DNA of 5,826 nucleotides from an uncultured Bacteroidota bacterium (GTDB lineage Bacteria > Bacteroidota > Bacteroidia > NS11-12g > UBA955), in contig CAIRMY010000151.1 of the NCBI GenBank assembly GCA_903879775.1, forward strand, positions 1 through 5,826, given 5' to 3'. Positions 1 through 5,826 of the stretch are shown here, piece after piece. The translations under genes and the position numbers were made by a program. How positions within the stretch are numbered: the first letter of the stretch is position 1; every line of letters begins with the position of its first letter. The notes beneath the pieces were generated by a model. That model did not search any database and had not been told where the DNA came from. It was given only the letters and a program-made list of their open reading frames with translations.

Positions 1-1748
1 CTGATGTTAAAGGTGATGTTGGAATTCAGTCTTGCAAAGACAGTAAATCTTTTATTGCGAATAAAACACGTCACGTTGTAGTTAATCAGGCGGCGATCAA
101 CAAGAAGGAGTTTGATATGGCACCAACTTTTGGAGATGGAAAAGAAACTCAATTGTACTTTGGTTCAAGTCGTTCTGGGAGTACAGGGAATAGTACAGAT
201 CCAATTTCATGTGAAAATTACATGGATATCTGGGTAAGTGATATCGACAAAAAAGGAAACTGGGGAGAACCTCGTTTGGCAGATGCTTCAGGAAAAATAA
301 ATACAGAAGCGCATGAAGGAACTGTTTGTTTCGATGGTCGTGGAAAAGTTATGTTCTTTACTCGTTGTCCAAACATCAAAAAACAAAATCTTGGGTGCGA
401 CATCTGGACGGCAACATCCGAAGGAAAAGGTGAGTGGGGTGAGCCTGTGAAATTGAATTTGAAAAATGGTGTAGATTCAATCACTGTGGGACATCCGTGT
501 GTTACAGATGATGGTAAATATTTGATTTTTGTTTCTGACATGCCAGGCGGATATGGAGGAAGAGATCTATGGTGGTCTTCATTTGACAAGAAAAACAATG
601 CATGGTCAGCACCTAAGAACATGGGGCCTGAAATTAACACACCAGGAAATGAGCTTTTCCCTACACTTGGAAAAGATGGAAGTTTATTTTTTGCAACGGA
701 TGGTATGCCAGGACTAGGTGGTTTGGATATGTTTAAGGCAACAAAAACTTCAGCGGAAATGAAGTGGGAAAACCCGAAAAATTTGGGTTACCCATTGAAT
801 TCAGAAAACAATGATTACTCATTGTATGAGGTTTCAGCTAAAAAAGGATATTTCACTTCGGAAAGAAAAGATCCCAATGGAAAGTACAATCCAGATATCT
901 ATATGTATGAAATTCCGCCAAATCTTTATGATTTGAAAGTTATAGTAAGTGAATTAGGTAATAAAGCTGTAAAAATCGAAGGAGTTAAAGTGGTAGTAAA
1001 AGGGACTGATGGTTCAACTTGGGAAGGAATGACCAATAAACAAGGGTCCGTTTTCTGGGATAAAAAACCAACTAGCGACCGCTATGTAAATGAAGAGCTT
1101 TCTTATAATATTACCATTTCGAAAGATGGTTACCATGAAGATAAAAAAGGTTCTCAATTTACAACATTGGGAATAAATTATGACCAGAATTTCATTATTG
1201 AGATGGCATTGTTGCCTAAAAAACCAATCAGATTGCCTGAAGTTCGTTATCCATTCGATCAGTGGTCTCTATTGGTTGACTCAACAATCAATTCACCAGA
1301 CTCATTAATATTTGTATACAATCTTCTTCAGGAATACCCAGGAATGGTTCTTGAGTTGAGTTCTCATACCGATTCTCGTGGTAAAAATGACGCAAACAAA
1401 CGTCTTGCTGAAAATAGAGCTCGTGCATGTTACAAATACTTGGTTGAACAAAAAGGAGTTGACCCAAGAAGAATTGTGCCTGTTGGTAAAGGTGAAGAAG
1501 AGCCAAGAAGTGTATGGAAGAGAGGAGAGGAATACCTTGCTGTTCAGCCTGCCGACATGACTGGTGTAGAGGTTATTCAGTTGAGAGAAGATTATATCAA
1601 TCAATTTAAGAAAACCAATCCTAAATTGTTTGAACAATTACACCAGTTAAATAGACGAACTGAAGGAAAGGTATTAACAATGGAATTTAATCTTGATACG
1701 GCTCCGGTTGCGAATCCAGAATTGTTGAAATTTGTAAAATATAAATAA
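1..1748 (+). CDS. PorE-like PD40 propeller / OmpA C-terminal envelope protein, 5' partial
   Basis: The reading frame is open from base 3, so the true start lies upstream; 581 residues are visible. Numbering from base 3, about residues 30-305 form a PD40 (WD40-like) beta-propeller, with blades such as DDGKYLIFVSD (from 170) and KDGSLFFATD (from 225), each followed by a G-GG-D motif. Residues about 307-405 look like a carboxypeptidase-regulatory-like beta-sandwich. Residues about 415-575 are an OmpA C-terminal peptidoglycan-binding domain, with Asp457 (HTDSRG) and Arg472 (ENRARA) at the positions that bind diaminopimelate in this family. About 48 residues are inserted before the closing NRRTEGKVL motif, as in many Bacteroidota OmpA proteins. 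The domain order matches PorE, a periplasmic peptidoglycan-binding part of the type IX secretion/gliding machinery, but many paralogues share it and the N-terminal part (signal peptide, TPRs) is outside the window, so the PorE role is inferred. Six cysteines cluster in the first 166 residues, fitting an exported protein. The gene ends 22 bases before a strong terminator. Confidence 0.9.
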   Translation, partial: DVKGDVGIQSCKDSKSFIANKTRHVVVNQAAINKKEFDMAPTFGDGKETQLYFGSSRSGSTGNSTDPISCENYMDIWVSDIDKKGNWGEPRLADASGKINTEAHEGTVCFDGRGKVMFFTRCPNIKKQNLGCDIWTATSEGKGEWGEPVKLNLKNGVDSITVGHPCVTDDGKYLIFVSDMPGGYGGRDLWWSSFDKKNNAWSAPKNMGPEINTPGNELFPTLGKDGSLFFATDGMPGLGGLDMFKATKTSAEMKWENPKNLGYPLNSENNDYSLYEVSAKKGYFTSERKDPNGKYNPDIYMYEIPPNLYDLKVIVSELGNKAVKIEGVKVVVKGTDGSTWEGMTNKQGSVFWDKKPTSDRYVNEELSYNITISKDGYHEDKKGSQFTTLGINYDQNFIIEMALLPKKPIRLPEVRYPFDQWSLLVDSTINSPDSLIFVYNLLQEYPGMVLELSSHTDSRGKNDANKRLAENRARACYKYLVEQKGVDPRRIVPVGKGEEEPRSVWKRGEEYLAVQPADMTGVEVIQLREDYINQFKKTNPKLFEQLHQLNRRTEGKVLTMEFNLDTAPVANPELLKFVKYK

Positions 1749-1769
1749 GAATTTCTCGTAAAATTGTTG

Positions 1770-1799
1770 AAAGCGCTGGAAATTTCCAGCGCTTTTTTT
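1770..1799 (+). terminator. Rho-independent terminator after the OmpA-family gene
   Basis: Bases 1770-1795 are a perfect inverted repeat (arm AAAGCGCTGGAAA and its complement). The right arm runs into seven T residues at 1793-1799. The GC-rich stem base and the T tract are the classic form of an intrinsic terminator for the + strand gene ending at 1748. The reverse strand has only about three T residues after the stem, so it is weaker in that direction. The arms meet with no spacer, so the loop would be formed by the central AAATTT opening. It separates the OmpA-family gene from the operon starting at 1824. Confidence 0.9.
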
Positions 1800-1823
1800 G
1801 TATCTTCAAGTAAACCTAACCAG

Positions 1824-3014
1824 ATGAAAGAAAGATACCTGCATTATTTGTGGCAACATAAATTAATTCCCCTAAAAGCGCTTTTTTTACTTGACGGAAC
1901 ACCAATTCAAATTATTTATCCTGGAGATTACAATGAATTAGAAAGCGGACCTGATTTTTTCAGTGCACAAATAGTTATTGATTCAATTAAATGGGTGGGT
2001 AATGTTGAGTTGCATGTAAAAAGCTCTGATTGGTTGAAACATGGTCATCACAATGATAAATCCTATGACAACGTTATTTTACATGTTGTTTTAAGTCATG
2101 ATCTTCTGTCTTCCAATTCGATTTCTCGTATTCCAACCCTTGAATTGCAAAATTGGATTAATCCAGATCATCTGGAATGGTTTAATCACCATTTCAAAGC
2201 GAAGACTGGGATTCTTTGCAGAAGTCAACTAATAGAATTTCAACCAATTCAAGCGGTTTTTATGATGGAAAGAGCATTGTATTCCAGGTTGATTAGAAAA
2301 ACAATTGAATTAAATAAACACCAAGAAGATCCAAAACAGGCATTATTTGAACTTCTGGCCAGTGCAATGGGTTCAAAGGTGAATCAGCTGCCTTTTCTAG
2401 AATTAGCACAAAAAATCAAATTAAATGATTTCAGATCCAAAGAGTCAACTGATTTTTATGATAGTATTTTAGAAGCAAGTGGATTGTTTCATGATAAAAC
2501 ATTTGCTGCACATACATCCATTGAAAATTGCGTTAAGACATCGTCCTGGAAATTGAAAGGAATTCGTCATACATCATTTCCTAGGATTCGAGTAATGCAA
2601 TTTGCTGCAATTGCAAGTGGTTATGATTTCAATTATCAATTTGTTTTTTGTTCACCCGATACGATTTTAAACTATTGTCATGAGTTAATTAAGAAAAACA
2701 AACATAAATTAGCTCAATTGGGTTTGAATAATTTTAGTGATTCGTTTATTAATGGGTTAATTATTAACGCTTTTGTGCCATTTATATTTTGGTTTGGACA
2801 ATTAAATCAAAATGAAGAAATTTGTGATAAAGCCTTTTCTGTTTTGCGTCTTGTTCCACCTGAAAACAATTCAATTCTCAAAAAATGGAGGAATTTAAAA
2901 ATGCCAATGAACAACGCCGCCGATAGTCAAGCATTATTAGAGATTTATAACCAATTTTGTTCTCAGAAAAAATGTTTAAATTGTGATATTGGTAAAATGA
3001 TACTTGGTAGATGA
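1824..3014 (+). CDS. DUF2851 family protein
   Basis: This 396-residue protein belongs to DUF2851, an uncharacterised family found mainly in Bacteroidota. Recognition rests on the N-terminal block: MKERYLHYLWQHKLIP, then PGDYNELESGPDFF (from about 33), GNVELHVKSSDW (59-70), HGHHND and YDNVILHVV (81-89). A WKLKGIRHTSFPRIR block lies in the second half, and there is a Cys-rich end (C379, C384, C387) followed by IGKMIL. No signal peptide or membrane segment is evident, so it is probably cytosolic. The ATG at 1824 is preferred: it begins the conserved MKERYLHYLW motif, whereas the longer frame from a TTG at 1764 would translate the terminator hairpin. No good Shine-Dalgarno precedes it, which is common in this phylum. 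Its stop overlaps the next start (ATGA), making it the first gene of a tight four-gene unit. The PD-X17-E-X-H pattern (P43, D44, E62, H64) resembles a nuclease core, but that is inference only. Function unknown. Confidence 0.88.
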   Translation: MKERYLHYLWQHKLIPLKALFLLDGTPIQIIYPGDYNELESGPDFFSAQIVIDSIKWVGNVELHVKSSDWLKHGHHNDKSYDNVILHVVLSHDLLSSNSISRIPTLELQNWINPDHLEWFNHHFKAKTGILCRSQLIEFQPIQAVFMMERALYSRLIRKTIELNKHQEDPKQALFELLASAMGSKVNQLPFLELAQKIKLNDFRSKESTDFYDSILEASGLFHDKTFAAHTSIENCVKTSSWKLKGIRHTSFPRIRVMQFAAIASGYDFNYQFVFCSPDTILNYCHELIKKNKHKLAQLGLNNFSDSFINGLIINAFVPFIFWFGQLNQNEEICDKAFSVLRLVPPENNSILKKWRNLKMPMNNAADSQALLEIYNQFCSQKKCLNCDIGKMILGR

Positions 3015-3247
3015 AGACGATTCATAAAATAGCTTTTTTCTTTGAAATGCGTTCCTTTGGGGTTTGTTCATGGTGGGCAAGAAAATTAGGGATTGACATA
3101 TCGAAAGTTCGTTTAGGATTTATTTACGCATCATGCATAGCACTTGGTTCACCGTTGGTTCTGTATTTGGCAATGGCATGGATACTTGAGCATAAACATT
3201 ATTTCAAATTTCAGAAAAGAAGAAGGAATACAATTTGGGAGCTATAA
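3011..3247 (+). CDS. PspC-domain small membrane protein
   Basis: This 78-residue protein is essentially one PspC domain. The motif GVCSWWARKLGID (17-29) followed by VRLGFIYASCIALGSPLVLYL matches the PspC signature of a short amphipathic stretch, then a hydrophobic helix (about 34-60). A basic tail (KFQKRRRN) follows and the protein ends in IWEL, much like the TVWDL-type ends of Bacteroidota PspC mini-proteins. In Proteobacteria, PspC is an inner-membrane sensor of the phage-shock response that binds PspA; no pspA or pspB is visible here, so a role in stress sensing is only by family name. The start ATG overlaps the stop of the DUF2851 gene by four bases, with no separate ribosome binding site, which suggests translational coupling. 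The channel gene starts one base after its stop. The domain call is firm; the function is not. Confidence 0.85.
   Translation: MKTIHKIAFFFEMRSFGVCSWWARKLGIDISKVRLGFIYASCIALGSPLVLYLAMAWILEHKHYFKFQKRRRNTIWEL
3237..3241 (+). promoter_or_regulatory. Ribosome binding site that fixes the channel start
   Basis: GGGAG lies inside the last codons of the PspC gene, seven bases before the ATG at 3249. It is among the better Shine-Dalgarno-like sites in this operon. It supports starting the channel at 3249 rather than at the ATG at 3144, which lies deep inside the PspC gene and would add 35 non-conserved residues. Confidence 0.55.
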
Positions 3248-3248
3248 C

Positions 3249-4271
3249 ATGAGTTTTAATTACCGCATATTCAAAAAAATATACCTCTTCCTTTTCTTGA
3301 TGGTGGGAATCATCGGAACTGGAACTTTGGGTTACATATCTATTGAAGGCTGGGGATTTTTTGATTCGTTTTACATGACAATAATTACCATGTCAACCGT
3401 TGGATTTGGTGAGGTTCATGAGTTGTCTGATCAAGGTAGGTTATTTACAGCCTTTTTACTTATCAGTTGCTTTGGTATTTTTGCTTACACAATATCTTCA
3501 CTGACAAGCTATATCGTAGGTGGAGAATATCGTTCTAACCTGAGGGATTATAAAATCCTTCGAATAATGAAGACCATGGAAAATCATGTTATAGTTTGCG
3601 GATTTGGTAGAGTAGGAAAGCAAGTAGCAAGTGATTTGCTTTTGTTCAGGATACCATTTGTTATTGTGGAAAATGATGAAGCTGTCATAAAGGAAAATGA
3701 AGCGAATCATGAATTTATTTTTATCAAGGGAGATGCAACCCGGGAAGGAATTCTCGAAAAAGCGAATTTGCAAAAAGCAAGAGGCGTTATCACTTGTTTG
3801 CCGAAAGATGTGGATAATGTTTATGTTGCTTTGGCTTCTCGAGAGGCTCAAGCTCAGTTGAACGTAGTGGCTCGTGCATCTCTGTATTCTGCAGTTTCAA
3901 AGTTAAAACTTGCAGGAGCGAATCACGTTATTATGCCAGATTCAATCGGAGGCTCCCACATGGCTTCTCTAATTGGTAATCCAGATATTATTGAATTCAT
4001 GGATGCTATAAAAGTGCAAGGGCATTCGGGTGTAAATATTGAAACAATTTCATTTAGTGAATTGCCAGAGGAGTTTAGAAACAAGACAATTGGTCAGCTT
4101 GAAGCGAAGAGGATCACCGGAGTGACCATTATCGGATTTAAAACACCTGATGGAGAATATATAATTAATCCTGATTTTGAAACTGAAGTTGTTCCACATT
4201 CGAAACTTTTTGTCTTGGGATCAGCTGAACAAATAAGAAAACTAAATTCTATTTTTGGAATTCAACATTGA
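3249..4271 (+). CDS. Two-helix potassium channel with RCK (TrkA-N/TrkA-C) domains
   Basis: This 340-residue protein is a predicted K+ channel of the inner membrane, gated through a cytosolic regulatory domain. TM1 spans about residues 11-32, followed by a pore helix (about 37-48), a selectivity filter T50-V51-G52-F53-G54-E55 (variant of TVGYGD), and TM2 at about 65-90. An RCK-N Rossmann domain follows: VIVCGFGRVGKQ (from 114) carries the GxGxxG dinucleotide motif (G118, G120, G123), with VEND closing the second strand and KGDATREGILEKANL further on. Residues about 262-340 form an RCK-C (TrkA-C) domain, including the NKTIGQLE and TIIGFKTPDGEYIINP motifs. The layout matches MthK-type channels, in which ligand binding to RCK octamers opens the pore; which ligand acts here cannot be read from sequence. 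Met107 and Met110 lie just before the RCK fold and could be an internal start. Neighbours are one base away on the downstream side and one base after the PspC stop. Confidence 0.93.
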   Translation: MSFNYRIFKKIYLFLFLMVGIIGTGTLGYISIEGWGFFDSFYMTIITMSTVGFGEVHELSDQGRLFTAFLLISCFGIFAYTISSLTSYIVGGEYRSNLRDYKILRIMKTMENHVIVCGFGRVGKQVASDLLLFRIPFVIVENDEAVIKENEANHEFIFIKGDATREGILEKANLQKARGVITCLPKDVDNVYVALASREAQAQLNVVARASLYSAVSKLKLAGANHVIMPDSIGGSHMASLIGNPDIIEFMDAIKVQGHSGVNIETISFSELPEEFRNKTIGQLEAKRITGVTIIGFKTPDGEYIINPDFETEVVPHSKLFVLGSAEQIRKLNSIFGIQH

Positions 4272-4272
4272 T

Positions 4273-5154
4273 ATGAAATTACTGATTACTGGTTCAAACG
4301 GGCTGCTAGGCCAAAAAATAGTCAAACAATGTCTAAAAAACGGCATTGATTTTTTGGCAACTTCAAAAGGTGAAAATCGAAATCCTGAATGTCCATTAGA
4401 GCATTATGATTCAATGAATATATGTGATCTGGATGAAATTAAGGATACCATTAATAAATATGTTCCAACTCATATTATTCACACTGCTGCTTTGACAAAT
4501 GTGGATTATTGTGAATTGAATCCCGAGGAATGTCATGAGGTAAATGTTGGTGCCGTAGAAAAATTATTGATGGTTTGTCAAGTAAATAACATTCATTTTC
4601 AATTGCTCTCAACCGATTTTGTTTTTGACGGTTTAAAGGGTAATTATGCTGAGGAAGATCCAGTTGGCCCATTAAGTGTTTATGCGAAGTCAAAGGTTGA
4701 CGGAGAAAATTTACTGAAAGACTCAGACTTTTTAAATTGGTCTATTGTCAGAACAATTATTGTTTACGGGGATGCTCACAATCTTTCGCGTTCTAATATT
4801 GTTCTTTGGGCAAAGTCAGCATTAGTGAAAGGTGATGAGTTGTCAATTGTCGACGATCAATTTCGTGCCCCTACCTGGGCAGATGACTTGGCATGGGCCT
4901 GTATTGAAATTTGTAAGCGAAACAAAAAGGGGACATTCCATATTTCTGGACCGGAAACGATGTCAATTTATGAACTTGTGGAGCGCATTGCAAACTATTT
5001 CGGTTTTTCAACTGAATCTCTAAAACGTTCTTCAAGTCTCAATTTATCGCAACCTGCAAAACGCCCACCTCGTACAGGATTTGATCTTTCAAAAGCAAAA
5101 TCAGAATTGGGGTATTCTCCTCATACTTTTGAACAAACGCTTGATTTGATATAA
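4273..5154 (+). CDS. RmlD-like extended SDR family NAD(P)-dependent oxidoreductase
   Basis: This 293-residue protein is an extended short-chain dehydrogenase/reductase of the RmlD (dTDP-4-dehydrorhamnose reductase) type. The N-terminal KLLITGSNGLLGQK carries the GxxGxxG cofactor motif (G7, G10, G13). HTAALTNVDYCE matches the RmlD block after the fourth strand. STDFVFDG (113-120) holds the catalytic Ser/Thr region, and Y137-A-K-S-K141 is the catalytic YxxxK. The C-terminal half has RAPTWADDLAW, GTFHISGPE and RPPRTGFDLSKAKSELGY, the substrate-domain blocks typical of RmlD. Length is normal (about 280-300). No rmlA, rmlB or rmlC lies in view, so the substrate may not be dTDP-4-keto-rhamnose; orphan RmlD-like proteins also include other sugar reductases and MAT2B-type proteins. 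The ATG at 4273 begins directly at the Rossmann strand and follows the channel stop by one base; the in-frame TTG at 4255 would overlap the channel and add only six residues. It is the last gene of the tight unit. Confidence 0.88.
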   Translation: MKLLITGSNGLLGQKIVKQCLKNGIDFLATSKGENRNPECPLEHYDSMNICDLDEIKDTINKYVPTHIIHTAALTNVDYCELNPEECHEVNVGAVEKLLMVCQVNNIHFQLLSTDFVFDGLKGNYAEEDPVGPLSVYAKSKVDGENLLKDSDFLNWSIVRTIIVYGDAHNLSRSNIVLWAKSALVKGDELSIVDDQFRAPTWADDLAWACIEICKRNKKGTFHISGPETMSIYELVERIANYFGFSTESLKRSSSLNLSQPAKRPPRTGFDLSKAKSELGYSPHTFEQTLDLI

Positions 5155-5182
5155 AATAGAAGCTTTTTCACACTTAAAACTT

Positions 5183-5190
5183 TATCTTTA
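5183..5190 (+). promoter_or_regulatory. Possible Bacteroidota -7 promoter element before the permease gene
   Basis: TATCTTTA matches the Bacteroidota -7 consensus TAnnTTTG except at the last base and lies 24 bases before the permease ATG. No good TTTG at the -33 position is seen upstream; only a T-rich run at 5164-5168 is there. In an AT-rich genome such matches occur by chance, so this is a weak candidate. The alternative is read-through from the upstream operon. Confidence 0.2.
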
Positions 5191-5214
5191 ACTCCAAAAT
5201 TTAAAATCTACTAT

Positions 5215-5826
5215 ATGGCAGGAAGCATTTGGCGTAAAAAGCCAATCAGCGCATTTGAGGCTGATATGAAAAAAAATGATCTGAAAAGAGTACTTAGTAA
5301 ATGGGGATTAACTTCTCTAGGTATTGGAGCAATCATTGGTGGAGGTATATTTACTTTAACAGGAATTGCTGCTCACGATCATGCTGGTCCGGCATTGGCA
5401 ATTTCATTTATAATAGCAGGTGTAGGGTGTCTTTTCGCTTCATTGTGTTATGCTGAATTTTCTTCAGTTCTTCCAGTGGAGGGGTCTGCTTATGCATATT
5501 CTTATGGCACAATGGGTGAGATTTTTGCATGGATAATTGGCTGGAACCTGATACTTGAATACATGATGGGAGCAACGACTGTTGCTGTCGCATGGAGTGG
5601 ATATTTTGAAAAATTATTACATCAATTAGGTATAGATCCCCCCATGTGGTTAATGAATGATCCAGTAACAGCTGCGACGAAATATGCTGCAATTGGTCAA
5701 ACAGCTCCATCTTTATGTTTTAATTTACCTGCATTTCTTATTACTTGGGTAGTTACATCTATTCTAGTTAGAGGTATTAAAGAGGCTGCTAAAACAAACA
5801 ATATTATTGTAATTCTTAAAATTGCA
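5215..5826 (+). CDS. APC-superfamily amino acid permease (CAT-like), 3' partial
   Basis: The frame opens at the ATG at 5215 and runs without a stop to the window edge: 204 residues of a family whose members are usually about 450-600. A hydrophilic leader of about 30 residues (SIWRKKPISAFEAD and on) comes before TM1, which carries the GIGAIIGGGIFTLTG motif (36-50); the unwound GxGGGIF segment binds the amino and carboxyl groups of the substrate in APC transporters. TM2 (about 60-82) ends in CLFASLCYAEF, followed by LPVEGSAYAYSYGTMGE and AWIIGWNLILEYMMG (TM3), hallmarks of the cationic-amino-acid-transporter-like (YfnA/CAT) subgroup. A further helix lies at about 170-186. It is predicted to be an inner-membrane amino acid:proton symporter or exchanger; the substrate cannot be told from this part. 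The start fits the conserved leader. No Shine-Dalgarno is seen; the leader is A/T-rich, as often in this phylum. Confidence 0.9.
   Translation, partial: MAGSIWRKKPISAFEADMKKNDLKRVLSKWGLTSLGIGAIIGGGIFTLTGIAAHDHAGPALAISFIIAGVGCLFASLCYAEFSSVLPVEGSAYAYSYGTMGEIFAWIIGWNLILEYMMGATTVAVAWSGYFEKLLHQLGIDPPMWLMNDPVTAATKYAAIGQTAPSLCFNLPAFLITWVVTSILVRGIKEAAKTNNIIVILKIA

Larger units (their letters stand above)
1824..5154 (+). other. Predicted four-gene operon
   Basis: DUF2851 protein, PspC mini-protein, K+ channel and SDR are joined by a 4-base ATGA overlap and two 1-base gaps, all on one strand. There is no room for internal terminators or for separate promoters between the genes, so one transcript and coupled translation are likely. 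It begins after the terminator at 1770-1799. No convincing promoter was seen in 1749-1823; the TATCTTCA at 1801-1808 is a poor match to the Bacteroidota -7 element (TAnnTTTG). The permease at 5215 may be part of the same transcript, since no terminator is visible in the 60-base gap. Confidence 0.75.

Noticed and set aside
103..119. AGAAGGAG followed seven bases... by ATG at 117, looking like a ribosome binding site and start for the OmpA-family gene.
   Set aside because: The same frame is open back to base 3 and encodes VNQAAINKKEFDMAPTF, the usual lead-in to the first propeller blade in this family. The purine run is just the Lys-Lys-Glu codons.
218..640. Reverse-strand open frame of 140 codons.
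   Set aside because: It lies wholly inside the propeller coding region, has no recognisable motif, and its composition is that of an antisense shadow.
1793..1823. Possible promoter (TATCTTCA at 1801) for the DUF2851 operon.
   Set aside because: Poor match to TAnnTTTG, no upstream TTTG at the right spacing, and it would leave almost no leader before the ATG at 1824.
3144..3248. Upstream ATG extending the K+ channel by 35 residues.
   Set aside because: It lies inside the PspC gene in another frame, the extra residues are unlike channel N-termini, and 3249 has a ribosome binding site.
5155..5214. Possible terminator between the SDR and permease genes.
   Set aside because: There is a short T run (5164-5168) but no stable inverted repeat before it.
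5408..5710. Reverse-strand open frame of 100 codons near the window end.
   Set aside because: It is antisense to the amino acid permease, which has clear family motifs throughout this stretch; no motif on the reverse strand.

Overview
The window looks like an ordinary chromosomal segment from an AT-rich member of the Bacteroidota, probably a flavobacterium-like lineage. The evidence is an outer-envelope protein with the PD40 propeller, carboxypeptidase-regulatory-like and OmpA layout typical of the phylum, a DUF2851 protein (a family seen mostly in this phylum), a Bacteroidota-style PspC mini-protein, A/T-rich leaders and mostly weak Shine-Dalgarno sites. All six protein-coding genes lie on the + strand, and gaps between them are short. 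No rRNA, tRNA, CRISPR array, transposon or long repeat was seen.

Region 1 (1-1748) is the C-terminal 581 residues of a PorE-like OmpA-family lipoprotein or periplasmic protein whose start lies upstream of the window. A strong palindromic terminator (1770-1799) closes it.

Region 2 (1824-5154) is a tightly packed four-gene unit: DUF2851 protein, a 78-residue PspC-domain membrane protein (4-base ATGA overlap), a two-helix potassium channel with cytosolic RCK domains (1-base gap), and an RmlD-like extended SDR oxidoreductase (1-base gap). The spacing implies co-transcription and probable translational coupling, but the genes have no obvious single pathway. Two of the products are small membrane proteins and one is a nucleotide-sugar-reductase-like enzyme, so an envelope or osmotic theme is possible but unproven.

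Region 3 (5215-5826) is the first 204 residues of an APC-superfamily amino acid permease, 60 bases after the SDR gene and cut by the window end.

Three start sites are revised: the first gene is open at its 5' end rather than starting at the ATG at 117; the DUF2851 gene starts at 1824 rather than at a TTG next to the terminator; and the channel starts at 3249 rather than inside the PspC gene. No clear new multi-gene system is present. The points most worth a second look are a PD-X17-E-X-H motif plus a C-terminal Cys cluster in the DUF2851 protein, paired Met codons just before the RCK domain of the channel, and the PspC/channel coupling.
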